NCBI GenBank assembly: GCA_900548315.1
Contig: URJU01000020.1
Span: 1 to 19,115, forward strand
Reading direction: 5' to 3'
Source of the DNA: an uncultured Coprococcus sp.
GTDB taxonomy: Bacteria; Bacillota; Clostridia; Lachnospirales; Lachnospiraceae
DNA: 19,115 bases
A program made the position numbers and the translations under genes. Below are positions 1 through 6,637 of this stretch, in pieces; position 1 is the stretch's first letter, and every line of letters begins with the position of its first letter. The notes under the pieces were generated by a model. It saw only the letters and a list, made by a program, of their open reading frames with translations, ran no database searches and was not told the origin of the DNA.

Positions 1-19
1 AGATGTGTATAAGAGACAG
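1..19 (+). other. Nextera transposase adapter (mosaic end) remnant
   Basis: The first 19 bases, AGATGTGTATAAGAGACAG, are identical to the Tn5 mosaic-end adapter used in Nextera libraries. This is untrimmed library sequence, not genomic DNA. Genomic sequence begins at about base 20, inside the thrS leader. Confidence 0.97.
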
Positions 20-126
20 ATATAAGCGTCACCGCGTAGCTGCGTTAAAGGCACAATTGAGTTAAAAGTTAAGGTGGAAACGTGCATACGCACCCTTAGA
101 TAGATTATATCTAAGGGTGCTTTTTT
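20..126 (+). promoter_or_regulatory. T-box riboswitch (3' part), threonine-responsive, ahead of thrS
   Basis: Only the 3' part of the leader is present; Stem I and its specifier codon lie off the left end. The antiterminator is clear: UAAGG (70-74) pairs with CCUUA (94-98), the 7-nt bulge UGGAAAC (75-81) is the T-box UGGNACC motif with one change, and GUGC (82-85) pairs with GCAC (90-93) over a 4-nt loop. Antiterminator and terminator (90-120) share 90-98, so they exclude each other. In the family, uncharged tRNA binds the UGGN bulge through its NCCA end and favours antitermination. The bulge UGGA would pair with a UCCA acceptor end. Threonine specificity is inferred from the gene downstream. 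Confidence 0.88.
90..126 (+). terminator. Intrinsic terminator of the T-box leader
   Basis: A perfect 13-bp stem, GCACCCTTAGATA (90-102) with its complement at 108-120, has a 5-nt loop (103-107) and is followed by six T (121-126). Its 5' arm overlaps the antiterminator. Confidence 0.93.
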
Positions 127-180
127 AGTTGTTACATGCAATTTATTTTCACTTTATAAGAAGTAAGAAGGAGAACTGAC

Positions 181-1944
181 ATGGTTAATTTCAAAGAAGA
201 CGAACAGCTTAAGACACTGAATCATTCCTGTGCACATCTTATGGCACAGGCTATCAAGCATCTGTACCCACAGGCAAAGTTCTGGGTAGGACCGGTAGTT
301 GCAGAAGGATTCTACTACGATGTAGATCTCGGCGATGACGTTATCAGAGGCGAGGAAGATCTCGCAGCTATCGAGAAAGAGATGAAGAAGGTTGCCAAGA
401 GCGGCAAGAAGATCATCCGCAAGGAGATATCCAAGGAAGAAGCTCTTGAGATGTTCAAGGATGACGAGTACAAGCTCGATCTTATAAATGGACTTGAGGA
501 TGGAACGATCACATGCTATGAGCAGGGTGATTTCACAGATCTCTGCCGTGGACCTCACGTAGACAATGTAAAGCTTTGCCGTAACTTCAAGCTCATCAGA
601 CATTCAGGAGCTTACTGGAAGGGCGATAGCAAGAACAAGGTTCTCCAGAGAATATACGGTGTGTGTTTCCCTACAAAGGAGGAGCTTGAGGAGCATCTTC
701 AGTTACTTGAGGAGGCAAAGGAGAGAGACCACAGAAAGATCGGCAAGGACATGCAGCTCTTCATGGTCGATGACCTTGTAGGACGTGGACTTCCAATGTT
801 CCTTCCAAAGGGATATACAGTATGGCAGGAGCTTGAGAACTACATCAAGCGCAAGGAGAGAAAGCTTGGCTACCTCCACGTTATGACACCATGTGTAGGT
901 ACAGTAAACCTCTACAAGACATCAGGTCACTGGGATCACTACAAGGACAACATGTTCCCGGCAATGGAGATGGAGGGAGAGTCATTTGTACTTCGTCCAA
1001 TGAACTGCCCACACCACATGATGATATATGCAAACAAGATGCACTCATATAAGGATCTTCCTATCAGGATCGCTGAGATCGCACACGACTTCAGATTTGA
1101 GGCAAGTGGTACACTCAAGGGTATTGAGAGAGGAAGACACTTCTGTCAGAACGATTCACATATATTTGTGACACCAGACCAGATCGAGGAAGAGTTTGCA
1201 GGAGTTGTTAAGCTCATATTTGACACATACAAGGATTTCGGAATCACAGATTACAGATGCGTACTGTCACTCCGTGACCCAGAGGACAAGGTAAAGTATC
1301 ACGATGACGATGAGATGTGGAACAAAGCAGAGAACGCCCTCAGAAGAGTTCTTGATGATATAGGAATCGATTACACAGAGGAGATCGGTGAGGCTGCATT
1401 CTACGGACCAAAGCTTGATGTAAATGTTAAGCCGGCCGTAGGAAATGAGTATACACTCTCGACATGCCAGCTCGACTTCTGTCTGCCAGCCAAGTTCGAT
1501 CTGAAGTATATCGACAAGGACGGCGAGAAGAAGACACCTGTAGTTCTCCACAGAGCTATCCTTGGATCTCTCGACAGATTCATGGCTTACATCCTTGAGG
1601 AGACAAAGGGCAATCTTCCAACATGGCTTGCACCTGTACAGGTAAGAGTTATGCCTGTAAAGACGGACAACGAGGATCTCATGGCTTATGCTCACAAGGT
1701 TGTTGATGCCCTTGATGCCATCGACGTTCGTGTAGAGCTTGATGACAGAGCAGAGAAACTCGGTTATCGTATGCGTGAGGGTCAGGTTCAGAAGGTTCCA
1801 TACCTTCTCGTAATCGGATTCAACGAGGCTGAGAACGGAACAGTATCATACAGACTCCACGGTGAGGCTGACACAACAGTTCTTCCACTTGACGAGTTCG
1901 TACAGAAGATCGACACAGAGATCAAGACAATGGCTCACAAGTAA
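181..1944 (+). CDS. thrS: Threonine--tRNA ligase, short form without TGS domain
   Basis: Charges tRNA-Thr with threonine in the cytoplasm. The 587-residue protein starts almost directly in the editing domain: HxxxH is at H15/H19 and the CRGPH motif at 122-126. Typical bacterial ThrRS has about 640 residues with an N-terminal TGS domain of roughly 60, which is missing here. The class II catalytic core follows, with predicted zinc ligands C276 (RPMNCPHH), H327 (NDSHIF) and H457 (LHRAI), motif 2 at about 302-310 (HDFRFEASG) and motif 3 around 460-467 (ILGSLDRF), then a C-terminal anticodon-binding domain. Motif 2 departs from the usual HRNExSG (N to F), while the arginine is kept. The start is supported by AAGGAG 7 bases upstream. 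Expression is controlled by the T-box leader. The missing TGS looks genuine because the SD and start are well placed. Confidence 0.96.
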   Translation: MVNFKEDEQLKTLNHSCAHLMAQAIKHLYPQAKFWVGPVVAEGFYYDVDLGDDVIRGEEDLAAIEKEMKKVAKSGKKIIRKEISKEEALEMFKDDEYKLDLINGLEDGTITCYEQGDFTDLCRGPHVDNVKLCRNFKLIRHSGAYWKGDSKNKVLQRIYGVCFPTKEELEEHLQLLEEAKERDHRKIGKDMQLFMVDDLVGRGLPMFLPKGYTVWQELENYIKRKERKLGYLHVMTPCVGTVNLYKTSGHWDHYKDNMFPAMEMEGESFVLRPMNCPHHMMIYANKMHSYKDLPIRIAEIAHDFRFEASGTLKGIERGRHFCQNDSHIFVTPDQIEEEFAGVVKLIFDTYKDFGITDYRCVLSLRDPEDKVKYHDDDEMWNKAENALRRVLDDIGIDYTEEIGEAAFYGPKLDVNVKPAVGNEYTLSTCQLDFCLPAKFDLKYIDKDGEKKTPVVLHRAILGSLDRFMAYILEETKGNLPTWLAPVQVRVMPVKTDNEDLMAYAHKVVDALDAIDVRVELDDRAEKLGYRMREGQVQKVPYLLVIGFNEAENGTVSYRLHGEADTTVLPLDEFVQKIDTEIKTMAHK

Positions 1945-1973
1945 GAGCGAAAATTTTACACCACAGGTTCACT

Positions 1974-2004
1974 TACCCTGTCCGCAAGGACAGGGTATTA
2001 TTTT
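1974..2004 (+). terminator. Intrinsic terminator after thrS
   Basis: TACCCTGTCC (1974-1983) pairs perfectly with GGACAGGGTA (1988-1997) across a GCAA tetraloop. TTATTTT follows. It separates thrS from the next gene by ending most transcripts 30-55 bases after the stop codon. Confidence 0.88.
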
Positions 2005-2031
2005 GGGTAAAATATAGGGAGGGTTACAGTC

Positions 2032-2916
2032 ATGGAATACAGATACAGCCGTGAGGGTGATTCGTTCTGTTGGACAGGAAATTATTATATGCTCAGGTAC
2101 AGTGAGCCGTCGGTGGATGTTAAAGAAGAGTACGAGACTCTTGATCTGGAACGTGGGAAGAATGACATAAAGTTTCTTGCTTACAATATGGAACTGCTGG
2201 TGAAAGTGGATGGTGAGTGGATTCCTGCTATATCCGACCGTATTGGAGATTTTCCGGCGATATTGGATTTTCAGAATGTTCTGAGGAAGATGCTGGATCC
2301 GGATATGCAAAATGCACAGGTCTGTATTGATACGGATGGCAATAAGATATCTGAAAATGTCTGTTACAGAGTATCAAGTATAAACATGGAAGATTACTAT
2401 GCTATACGAAGAAGTAGATCTTACATGGAGGATTTGAATAAGCCGGATCGTTTTGATCTGTATGTCGGGATAGGGGAGCTTAGGTCTGGAAGTCATAAGC
2501 CGGAGTCATACAGGCGTTGGGAGAAACATAGGATAATTCTTCTTGAAGATCTTTTGGAATCTGACATAGAAACGCTCTATACATGTGTTAAGAGATTTCT
2601 GGAATTTGCAGAGGACCAGTATAATGCAGATCTTGTTGATGGATTGGAACAGGCGAGGTGTGACAGATACATAGAAGGAGGGGTACTTCTCTCCCGAGCC
2701 GGATATTCAAAGCCAGTCCGTGAGAATGATATGTTGGAAAGTATCACATTCTGGTATGACAGTCAGATCATGCGGGCTTATGGTACGAAGGTTACGTTCA
2801 TAGGAGGCAGTTCCATAGTCATAGATAAGGTGATTGGTAAGTATGATGAGATAGATGTGGCGGATATTGTGGAGATAAAAACTGTGACAGAGGCAGCACC
2901 GAATCTAATAGGATGA
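2032..2916 (+). CDS. Protein of unknown function, first of a tandem paralogous pair
   Basis: I do not recognise this 294-residue protein. It has no signal peptide or membrane segment and is acidic and soluble-looking. It is clearly paralogous to the next gene: shared blocks include FCWT near residue 12, DPDMQNAQ near 98-105 and LYTCVKRFLEFAEDQYN at about 182-198. A C-terminal segment (about 236-283: SITFWYD, KVTFIGGSSIVIDK, VADIVEI) has a beta-rich pattern reminiscent of YolD-like or SH3-like small barrels; that is only inference. The start is set by AGGGAGGG at 2016-2023, 8 bases upstream. Only 18 bases separate it from its paralogue, so the two form an operon. No separate promoter is evident after the thrS terminator, so read-through from thrS is possible. 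Confidence 0.85.
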   Translation: MEYRYSREGDSFCWTGNYYMLRYSEPSVDVKEEYETLDLERGKNDIKFLAYNMELLVKVDGEWIPAISDRIGDFPAILDFQNVLRKMLDPDMQNAQVCIDTDGNKISENVCYRVSSINMEDYYAIRRSRSYMEDLNKPDRFDLYVGIGELRSGSHKPESYRRWEKHRIILLEDLLESDIETLYTCVKRFLEFAEDQYNADLVDGLEQARCDRYIEGGVLLSRAGYSKPVRENDMLESITFWYDSQIMRAYGTKVTFIGGSSIVIDKVIGKYDEIDVADIVEIKTVTEAAPNLIG

Positions 2917-2934
2917 TGTGAGGAGGTACAGGAT

Positions 2935-4131
2935 ATGAGACAGGGATATAAGTTTATACGTGAGAGTGACCGAAAATGGGACGATGATTATCTCAGTCAT
3001 CTTTTTAACGATATTTTCTGCTGGACGAATGGAACATATAAGCTCTGTTATACACGCCCGGATATGGAGGCCATGAACGGAGATAATATACTCGACATTG
3101 AGAATGGTGAGAATAAAATACTGTCATTTGACTATCATATGCAGCTCCTTGTAAGCAAGAGAAATGATCCGGAAAATACAGAAAAGGATAAGGCTGAAGA
3201 TAACGAAGAAAACGATAGAGAGGTGTGGGAGACTCTGATAAATGCGGCGGCATATGACTTCCCAAATGTCAGGCAGCTCAAGGCGGATATACGAATCATC
3301 CTGGACTCCGATATGGAAGATGCCCAGATCGTGAGGGATAATAGCGGAGAGCCATATGAAAAAGTGTTGTGTCTTGGGACGGAGGGGACATATGTGGAGG
3401 ATGGATATGTTCTCAGAAGGATAAAGAGATACCCGGAGTGTGACAAGCCGGATCGGTATGAGCTGGAGATAGGAACAAATTGTGGGGCAGTTCCTGACAG
3501 TGCACATTTTTACCGTCTGATCGATCTGGACAGGGAGGATATCCGATGTCTGTATACATGCGTTACGAGATTCATAGAAAATGCGGAAGATTTATACAAT
3601 CTGCGACTGAAACTTCGCCAGGATAGAGAAAAGCATAACAAGAAAATTGACGGCGAAGTCCTGATGTGCATGGAGAACAGCTTTGAGCTTGTCACCGAAG
3701 GCGAAGAGCTGGCTAGTATCAAATATTGGGATTTTAGAGGCGAAAAGCTGACAAAGGAATACAATGCGAGGGTTAGGTCTATAGATGGCGATGCTGGCAG
3801 TATTGACCTGGAAAATGGGGAAATGCTGTATATGGATCAGATATACTCAATAGATAAAAAAAGACCCGCCGAGAAAATGCTATGCATGGGAGTGCAGAAG
3901 ATAGCCGAGGATTTCTGTGACAGCATACTCGTGAAGACGGTGACGATGCTGGATGATTTCGGAACTATGGAGGTATCTGAACTCTGTGAAAAATATGGTG
4001 AATACATAGATAACAGGTATTATATGTGCCGTGAGGAACACGGTTTTGAGATGCCGGAAGATGTGTTCCCTGGGGAAGGAGTGAAGCCGTATGTTGAGGA
4101 GGTCATACGGCTGTTGAAGTCAAAAGTATAA
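2935..4131 (+). CDS. Protein of unknown function, second of the paralogous pair
   Basis: This 398-residue protein matches its upstream neighbour along the N-terminal two thirds: FCWT at 28-31, DSDMEDAQ, KPDRYELEIG, and LYTCVTRFIENAEDLYN at about 206-222. It adds two things. One is a charged Glu/Lys/Asp insert near residues 77-100 (a likely loop), and the other is a C-terminal extension of about 90 residues after the shared beta-rich segment (SIKYWDFRGE, ARVRSIDG, YMDQIYSI, about 258-306). No transmembrane segment or catalytic motif is visible. AGGAGG at 2921-2926 lies 8 bases before the ATG. A bidirectional terminator follows. Function unknown. The tandem duplication with divergence suggests lineage-specific expansion, as seen in regulator, immunity or sporulation-accessory genes, but nothing in the sequence decides among these. 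Confidence 0.85.
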   Translation: MRQGYKFIRESDRKWDDDYLSHLFNDIFCWTNGTYKLCYTRPDMEAMNGDNILDIENGENKILSFDYHMQLLVSKRNDPENTEKDKAEDNEENDREVWETLINAAAYDFPNVRQLKADIRIILDSDMEDAQIVRDNSGEPYEKVLCLGTEGTYVEDGYVLRRIKRYPECDKPDRYELEIGTNCGAVPDSAHFYRLIDLDREDIRCLYTCVTRFIENAEDLYNLRLKLRQDREKHNKKIDGEVLMCMENSFELVTEGEELASIKYWDFRGEKLTKEYNARVRSIDGDAGSIDLENGEMLYMDQIYSIDKKRPAEKMLCMGVQKIAEDFCDSILVKTVTMLDDFGTMEVSELCEKYGEYIDNRYYMCREEHGFEMPEDVFPGEGVKPYVEEVIRLLKSKV

Positions 4132-4141
4132 AAAATATAAC

Positions 4142-4199
4142 AAAAGCATGTATATATGAATCCCAGCTGCCCTGCTGGAAATCATATATACATGCTTTT
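4142..4199. terminator. Bidirectional terminator between convergent genes
   Basis: Perfect 18-bp arms (4142-4159 and 4182-4199) begin with AAAA and end with TTTT, so a U-tract is available on both strands. A second stem, CCAGC/GCTGG (4163-4167 and 4174-4178), extends the hairpin inward. It sits between the end of the paralogue pair (+) and the end of the rrf2 gene (-), serving both. Confidence 0.92.
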
Positions 4200-4223
4200 A
4201 TGCTTTGATATGGTAAACATGCT

Positions 4224-4658
4224 TTAAATGCAATAGTTATCTGCCGCCTCAGGTCTTTCTGCCACAAGGTCAGCGATGGTGGTGGTGTCTACCACGTCCC
4301 GGATCGCTTTGTCCAGTCTGCGCCAGAGACCTATGGTGGAGCATCTTGCCTCGCGGTCGCACTGGAATTCATCTGCATCAAGGCACGCAACAGGAGATAT
4401 GCCGCCCTCAGTGAGCCTTAAAACCATTCCGACTGTTATGTCTTCAGGGGCTTTTCGGAGAAGATAACCTCCCTGTGGCCCTCTGGTGCTCTTCACCAGC
4501 CCGCCGGAGTTTAGCACAGAAGTGATCTGCTCAAGGTATTTTTCGGATATTTCCTCCTGTGCTGCAACATCCTTGATGCTCACGGGCTTGCCGTCTGTCC
4601 TTGCTGCTATATTTATAAGAAAACGCAGAGCGTAACGCCCTTTTGTGGATACTTTCAT
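4224..4658 (-). CDS. Rrf2-family transcriptional regulator (CymR/IscR-like)
   Basis: A 144-residue DNA-binding regulator starting MKVSTKGRYALR, the hallmark Rrf2 N-terminus. The winged helix-turn-helix follows (IKDVAAQEEISEKYLEQI), with the wing at STRGPQGGYLL. Three cysteines spaced C-x7-C-x5-C (from VACLDADEFQC to RC) lie where IscR-type members bind an Fe-S cluster (IscR itself is C-x5-C-x5-C), so cluster sensing is possible. CymR-type members instead sense cysteine through CysK. An in-frame upstream start exists at 4739, but GGGAGG at 4667-4672 stands 8 bases before this ATG and protein homology begins here. It is transcribed divergently from the leader-metY-cysK cluster, and O-acetylserine or cysteine supply regulation is the obvious inferred role. 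Which effector it uses cannot be read from sequence. Confidence 0.93.
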   Translation of the reverse strand: MKVSTKGRYALRFLINIAARTDGKPVSIKDVAAQEEISEKYLEQITSVLNSGGLVKSTRGPQGGYLLRKAPEDITVGMVLRLTEGGISPVACLDADEFQCDREARCSTIGLWRRLDKAIRDVVDTTTIADLVAERPEAADNYCI

Positions 4659-4715
4659 AATATAAACCTCCCAAATGCCTGTATTTACTGATGATTTTAC
4701 ATCATTTACATGTCT

Positions 4716-4743
4716 ATTATAACATCTGAAAAAAAACAATCAA
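4716..4743 (-). promoter_or_regulatory. Promoter of the rrf2 gene
   Basis: On the minus strand, TTGATT (4743-4738) and a perfect TATAAT (4721-4716) are 16 bases apart. The 5' UTR contains a small dyad ATGAT-N5-ATCAT (4691-4705) that could be autoregulatory. Its -35 is about 20 bases from the divergent promoter's -35. Confidence 0.7.
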
Positions 4744-4763
4744 GATAATTCATAAAAAACCTA

Positions 4764-4792
4764 TTGACAAAGTGGGAATTAGGCTGTAATAT
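4764..4792 (+). promoter_or_regulatory. Promoter of the poly-Cys leader-metY-cysK cluster
   Basis: A consensus -35 TTGACA (4764-4769), a 17-base spacer and a -10 TAATAT (4787-4792). The predicted start is near 4799, giving a leader of about 360 bases before metY. An operator-like repeat lies in the spacer. Confidence 0.82.
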
Positions 4793-4830
4793 ACAGCTAT
4801 GCTTAATTCATAGTTTCCGAGTAGGAATTA
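4771..4830 (+). promoter_or_regulatory. Two operator-like repeats AGTRGGAATTA (candidate Rrf2 sites)
   Basis: AGTGGGAATTA (4771-4781) lies between the -35 and -10, and AGTAGGAATTA (4820-4830) lies about 22 bases after the predicted start. The second copy is part of an imperfect dyad, TTTCC-GAGTA-GGAAT (4814-4828). Placement over and just after the promoter, beside a divergent Rrf2 gene, fits a repressor operator. Rrf2/CymR sites in Firmicutes are known to contain a GGAAT-type half site. Binding by this protein is inference. Confidence 0.6.
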
Positions 4831-4909
4831 TGTGAAAAGTAAAAATAATCACAGAAATGATACGATCAAGTCAAATTTCAAAGACGAAAATCGAGAAAGA
4901 GGTGTTGAT

Positions 4910-4993
4910 ATGCTGGGAAGTACATTTAAACCACAGTACCTTAACGAAGACAGACGAATGTGTTTCATAGAAGTCATGTGTTGCTGCTGTTAA
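4910..4993 (+). CDS. Poly-cysteine leader peptide (27 aa), probable cysteine-responsive attenuator
   Basis: A short ORF in the transcribed leader of metY encodes 27 residues ending in MCCCC followed by stop. A fifth Cys is at position 18, next to Met17, so the last 11 residues hold two Met-Cys clusters. AAGAGGTG at 4897-4904 is a well-placed ribosome binding site. The four Cys codons (4979-4990) lie in a hairpin: GTGTTGCT (4978-4985) with AGC and AACAC (4994-5002). Cysteine-poor ribosomes would stall there. Leader peptides with terminal Cys runs control sulfur genes in mycobacteria and other actinobacteria. I see no classical terminator between 5003 and 5162, so the output could be Rho-dependent, translational, or via mRNA stability. 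Too short for usual gene callers. Confidence 0.82.
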   Translation: MLGSTFKPQYLNEDRRMCFIEVMCCCC

Positions 4994-5048
4994 AGCGAAC
5001 ACAGAACAAATAATTATGACACAGATATAAATAACAGATCATACATAA

Positions 5049-5078
5049 TAGACAGAGAATAATAAAGAAGAGTATAAT
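5049..5078 (+). promoter_or_regulatory. Possible second promoter between leader peptide and metY
   Basis: TAGACA (5049-5054) and TATAAT (5073-5078) are separated by 18 bases, close to consensus. If active, it would give a transcript that bypasses the poly-Cys leader. The region is A-rich, so a chance match is possible. Confidence 0.4.
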
Positions 5079-5162
5079 GCCACATGAGCTCATATACATG
5101 ACAAGATGAATGGGCAGGTGCGCATGACAGATAAAATATTTGAATTTAAGGAGAATAAGATC

Positions 5163-6473
5163 ATGGCAAAGAAGACAAGAGCAGAGAGAAATTTAAAGTT
5201 TGAGACATTACAGTTACACGTAGGACAGGAGACAGCAGATCCGGTTACAGATGCAAGAGCGGTACCAATCTACCAGACATCATCATTCGTATTCCACAAC
5301 TCACAGCATGCAGCTGACAGATTCGCACTCAAGGATGCCGGCAACATCTACGGAAGACTTACAAACCCAACAGAGGATGTATTTGAGAGAAGAATCGCAG
5401 CCCTCGAGGGTGGCGTTGCAGCATTGGCAGTTGGCTCAGGCGCAGCAGCAGTTACATATACAATTCAGAACCTTGCACTTGCAGGAGACCACATTGTAGC
5501 AGCAAAGAATATCTACGGCGGAACATACAATCTCCTTGCACATACACTCAAGGATTACAATGTAGATACAACATTCGTTGATCCACTTGATCCACAGGCA
5601 TTTGAGGATGCTATCCAGGAGAACACAAAGGCTCTCTACATCGAGGTTCTTGGAAATCCTAACTCAGAGGTTTCAGATATCGAGACAATTGCAAAGATCG
5701 CTCACGCACACAAGATTCCACTTGTGATCGACAGCACATTTGCAACACCATACCTCGTAAGACCGATCGAGTACGGTGCTGACATCGTAGTTCACTCAGC
5801 GACAAAGTTCATCGGTGGACACGGAACAACTATCGGTGGTGTCATCATCGACAGCGGTAACTTCGACTGGAAGGCATCAGGCAAGTTCCCACAGCTCACT
5901 GAGCCAAATGAGAGCTACCACGGTGTAAGCTTTGTAGACGCAGCAGGTCCTGCAGCATTTGTCACAAGAATCAGAGCTATCCTTCTCCGTGACACAGGTG
6001 CTACGATCTCACCAATACACTCATGGATATTTCTTCAGGGACTTGAGACACTGTCACTCCGTGTTGAGAGACATGTATCAAATGCACTCAAGGTAGTTGA
6101 GTACCTGAACAACCATCCACTTGTTGAGAAGGTAAATCACCCTTCAGTATCCACAGATCCTGAGCAGCAGAGACTGTACAAGAAGTACTTCCCTAACGGC
6201 GGTGGTTCGATCTTCACATTTGAGATCAAGGGTGACGCAGAGACAGCCAAGAAGTTCATCGACAACCTGGAGATATTCTCACTTCTTGCAAATGTCGCTG
6301 ATGTTAAGTCACTGGCTATCCACCCGGCATCAACAACTCACTCAGAGCTGAACGAGGCTGAGCTTATCGATCAGGGAATCAAGCAGAACACGATCAGACT
6401 TTCAATCGGTACTGAGAACATAGACGATATCATCGAGGATCTTGACGAGGCATTCAAGGCAATCGAGGAGTAA
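5163..6473 (+). CDS. metY: O-acetylhomoserine aminocarboxypropyltransferase (O-acetylhomoserine sulfhydrylase)
   Basis: A PLP enzyme of the Cys/Met metabolism family (fold type I), 436 residues, the usual length. It makes homocysteine from O-acetylhomoserine and sulfide. The PLP lysine is K215 in SATKFIGGHG. Other family marks are PIYQTSSFVF near the N-terminus, YGRLTNPT, GSGAAAVTYT, and D-S-T-F-A-T-P upstream of the lysine. The start at 5163 is chosen because AAGGAG precedes it and homology begins with MAKKTRAE; an in-frame upstream ATG at 5106 lacks a good SD. The protein has no cysteine and, after the initiator, no methionine, which is striking for 436 residues and fits expression under sulfur starvation. 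It is preceded by the poly-Cys leader and followed by cysK. Confidence 0.95.
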   Translation: MAKKTRAERNLKFETLQLHVGQETADPVTDARAVPIYQTSSFVFHNSQHAADRFALKDAGNIYGRLTNPTEDVFERRIAALEGGVAALAVGSGAAAVTYTIQNLALAGDHIVAAKNIYGGTYNLLAHTLKDYNVDTTFVDPLDPQAFEDAIQENTKALYIEVLGNPNSEVSDIETIAKIAHAHKIPLVIDSTFATPYLVRPIEYGADIVVHSATKFIGGHGTTIGGVIIDSGNFDWKASGKFPQLTEPNESYHGVSFVDAAGPAAFVTRIRAILLRDTGATISPIHSWIFLQGLETLSLRVERHVSNALKVVEYLNNHPLVEKVNHPSVSTDPEQQRLYKKYFPNGGGSIFTFEIKGDAETAKKFIDNLEIFSLLANVADVKSLAIHPASTTHSELNEAELIDQGIKQNTIRLSIGTENIDDIIEDLDEAFKAIEE

Positions 6474-6495
6474 TCGATATAAATAATGAATATAA

Positions 6496-6547
6496 GACGG
6501 CGCTGGCTTTGGATGACATGTTGAATGACATGTTGAAGCCCGGCGTC
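6496..6547 (+). repeat. Intercistronic imperfect hairpin with 12-bp tandem repeat
   Basis: ATGACATGTTGA occurs twice back to back (6513-6524 and 6525-6536) in the loop of an imperfect hairpin closed by GACG/CGTC (6496-6499 and 6544-6547) and GGCTT/AAGCC (6505-6509 and 6536-6540). No strong T-run follows. It lies in the metY-cysK gap and could be a weak terminator or an RNA processing site. Confidence 0.5.
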
Positions 6548-6637
6548 GTTTAAAACAGATGGACAATGAGCAGAATATAAGAGAAGACTACAAATAGTGA
6601 ACATAATAAATATCAGGAAAGGTAATGGTACAATAAT

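Noticed and set aside
1267..1695. Long antisense ORFs opposite thrS and other genes
   Set aside because: They mirror codon bias of the sense genes, lack SD sites and show no family similarity.
5003..5162. Intrinsic terminator expected after the poly-Cys leader
   Set aside because: Searched for a GC stem followed by a T-run; only weak pairings (such as ATGAGCTCAT) were found, so none is reported.
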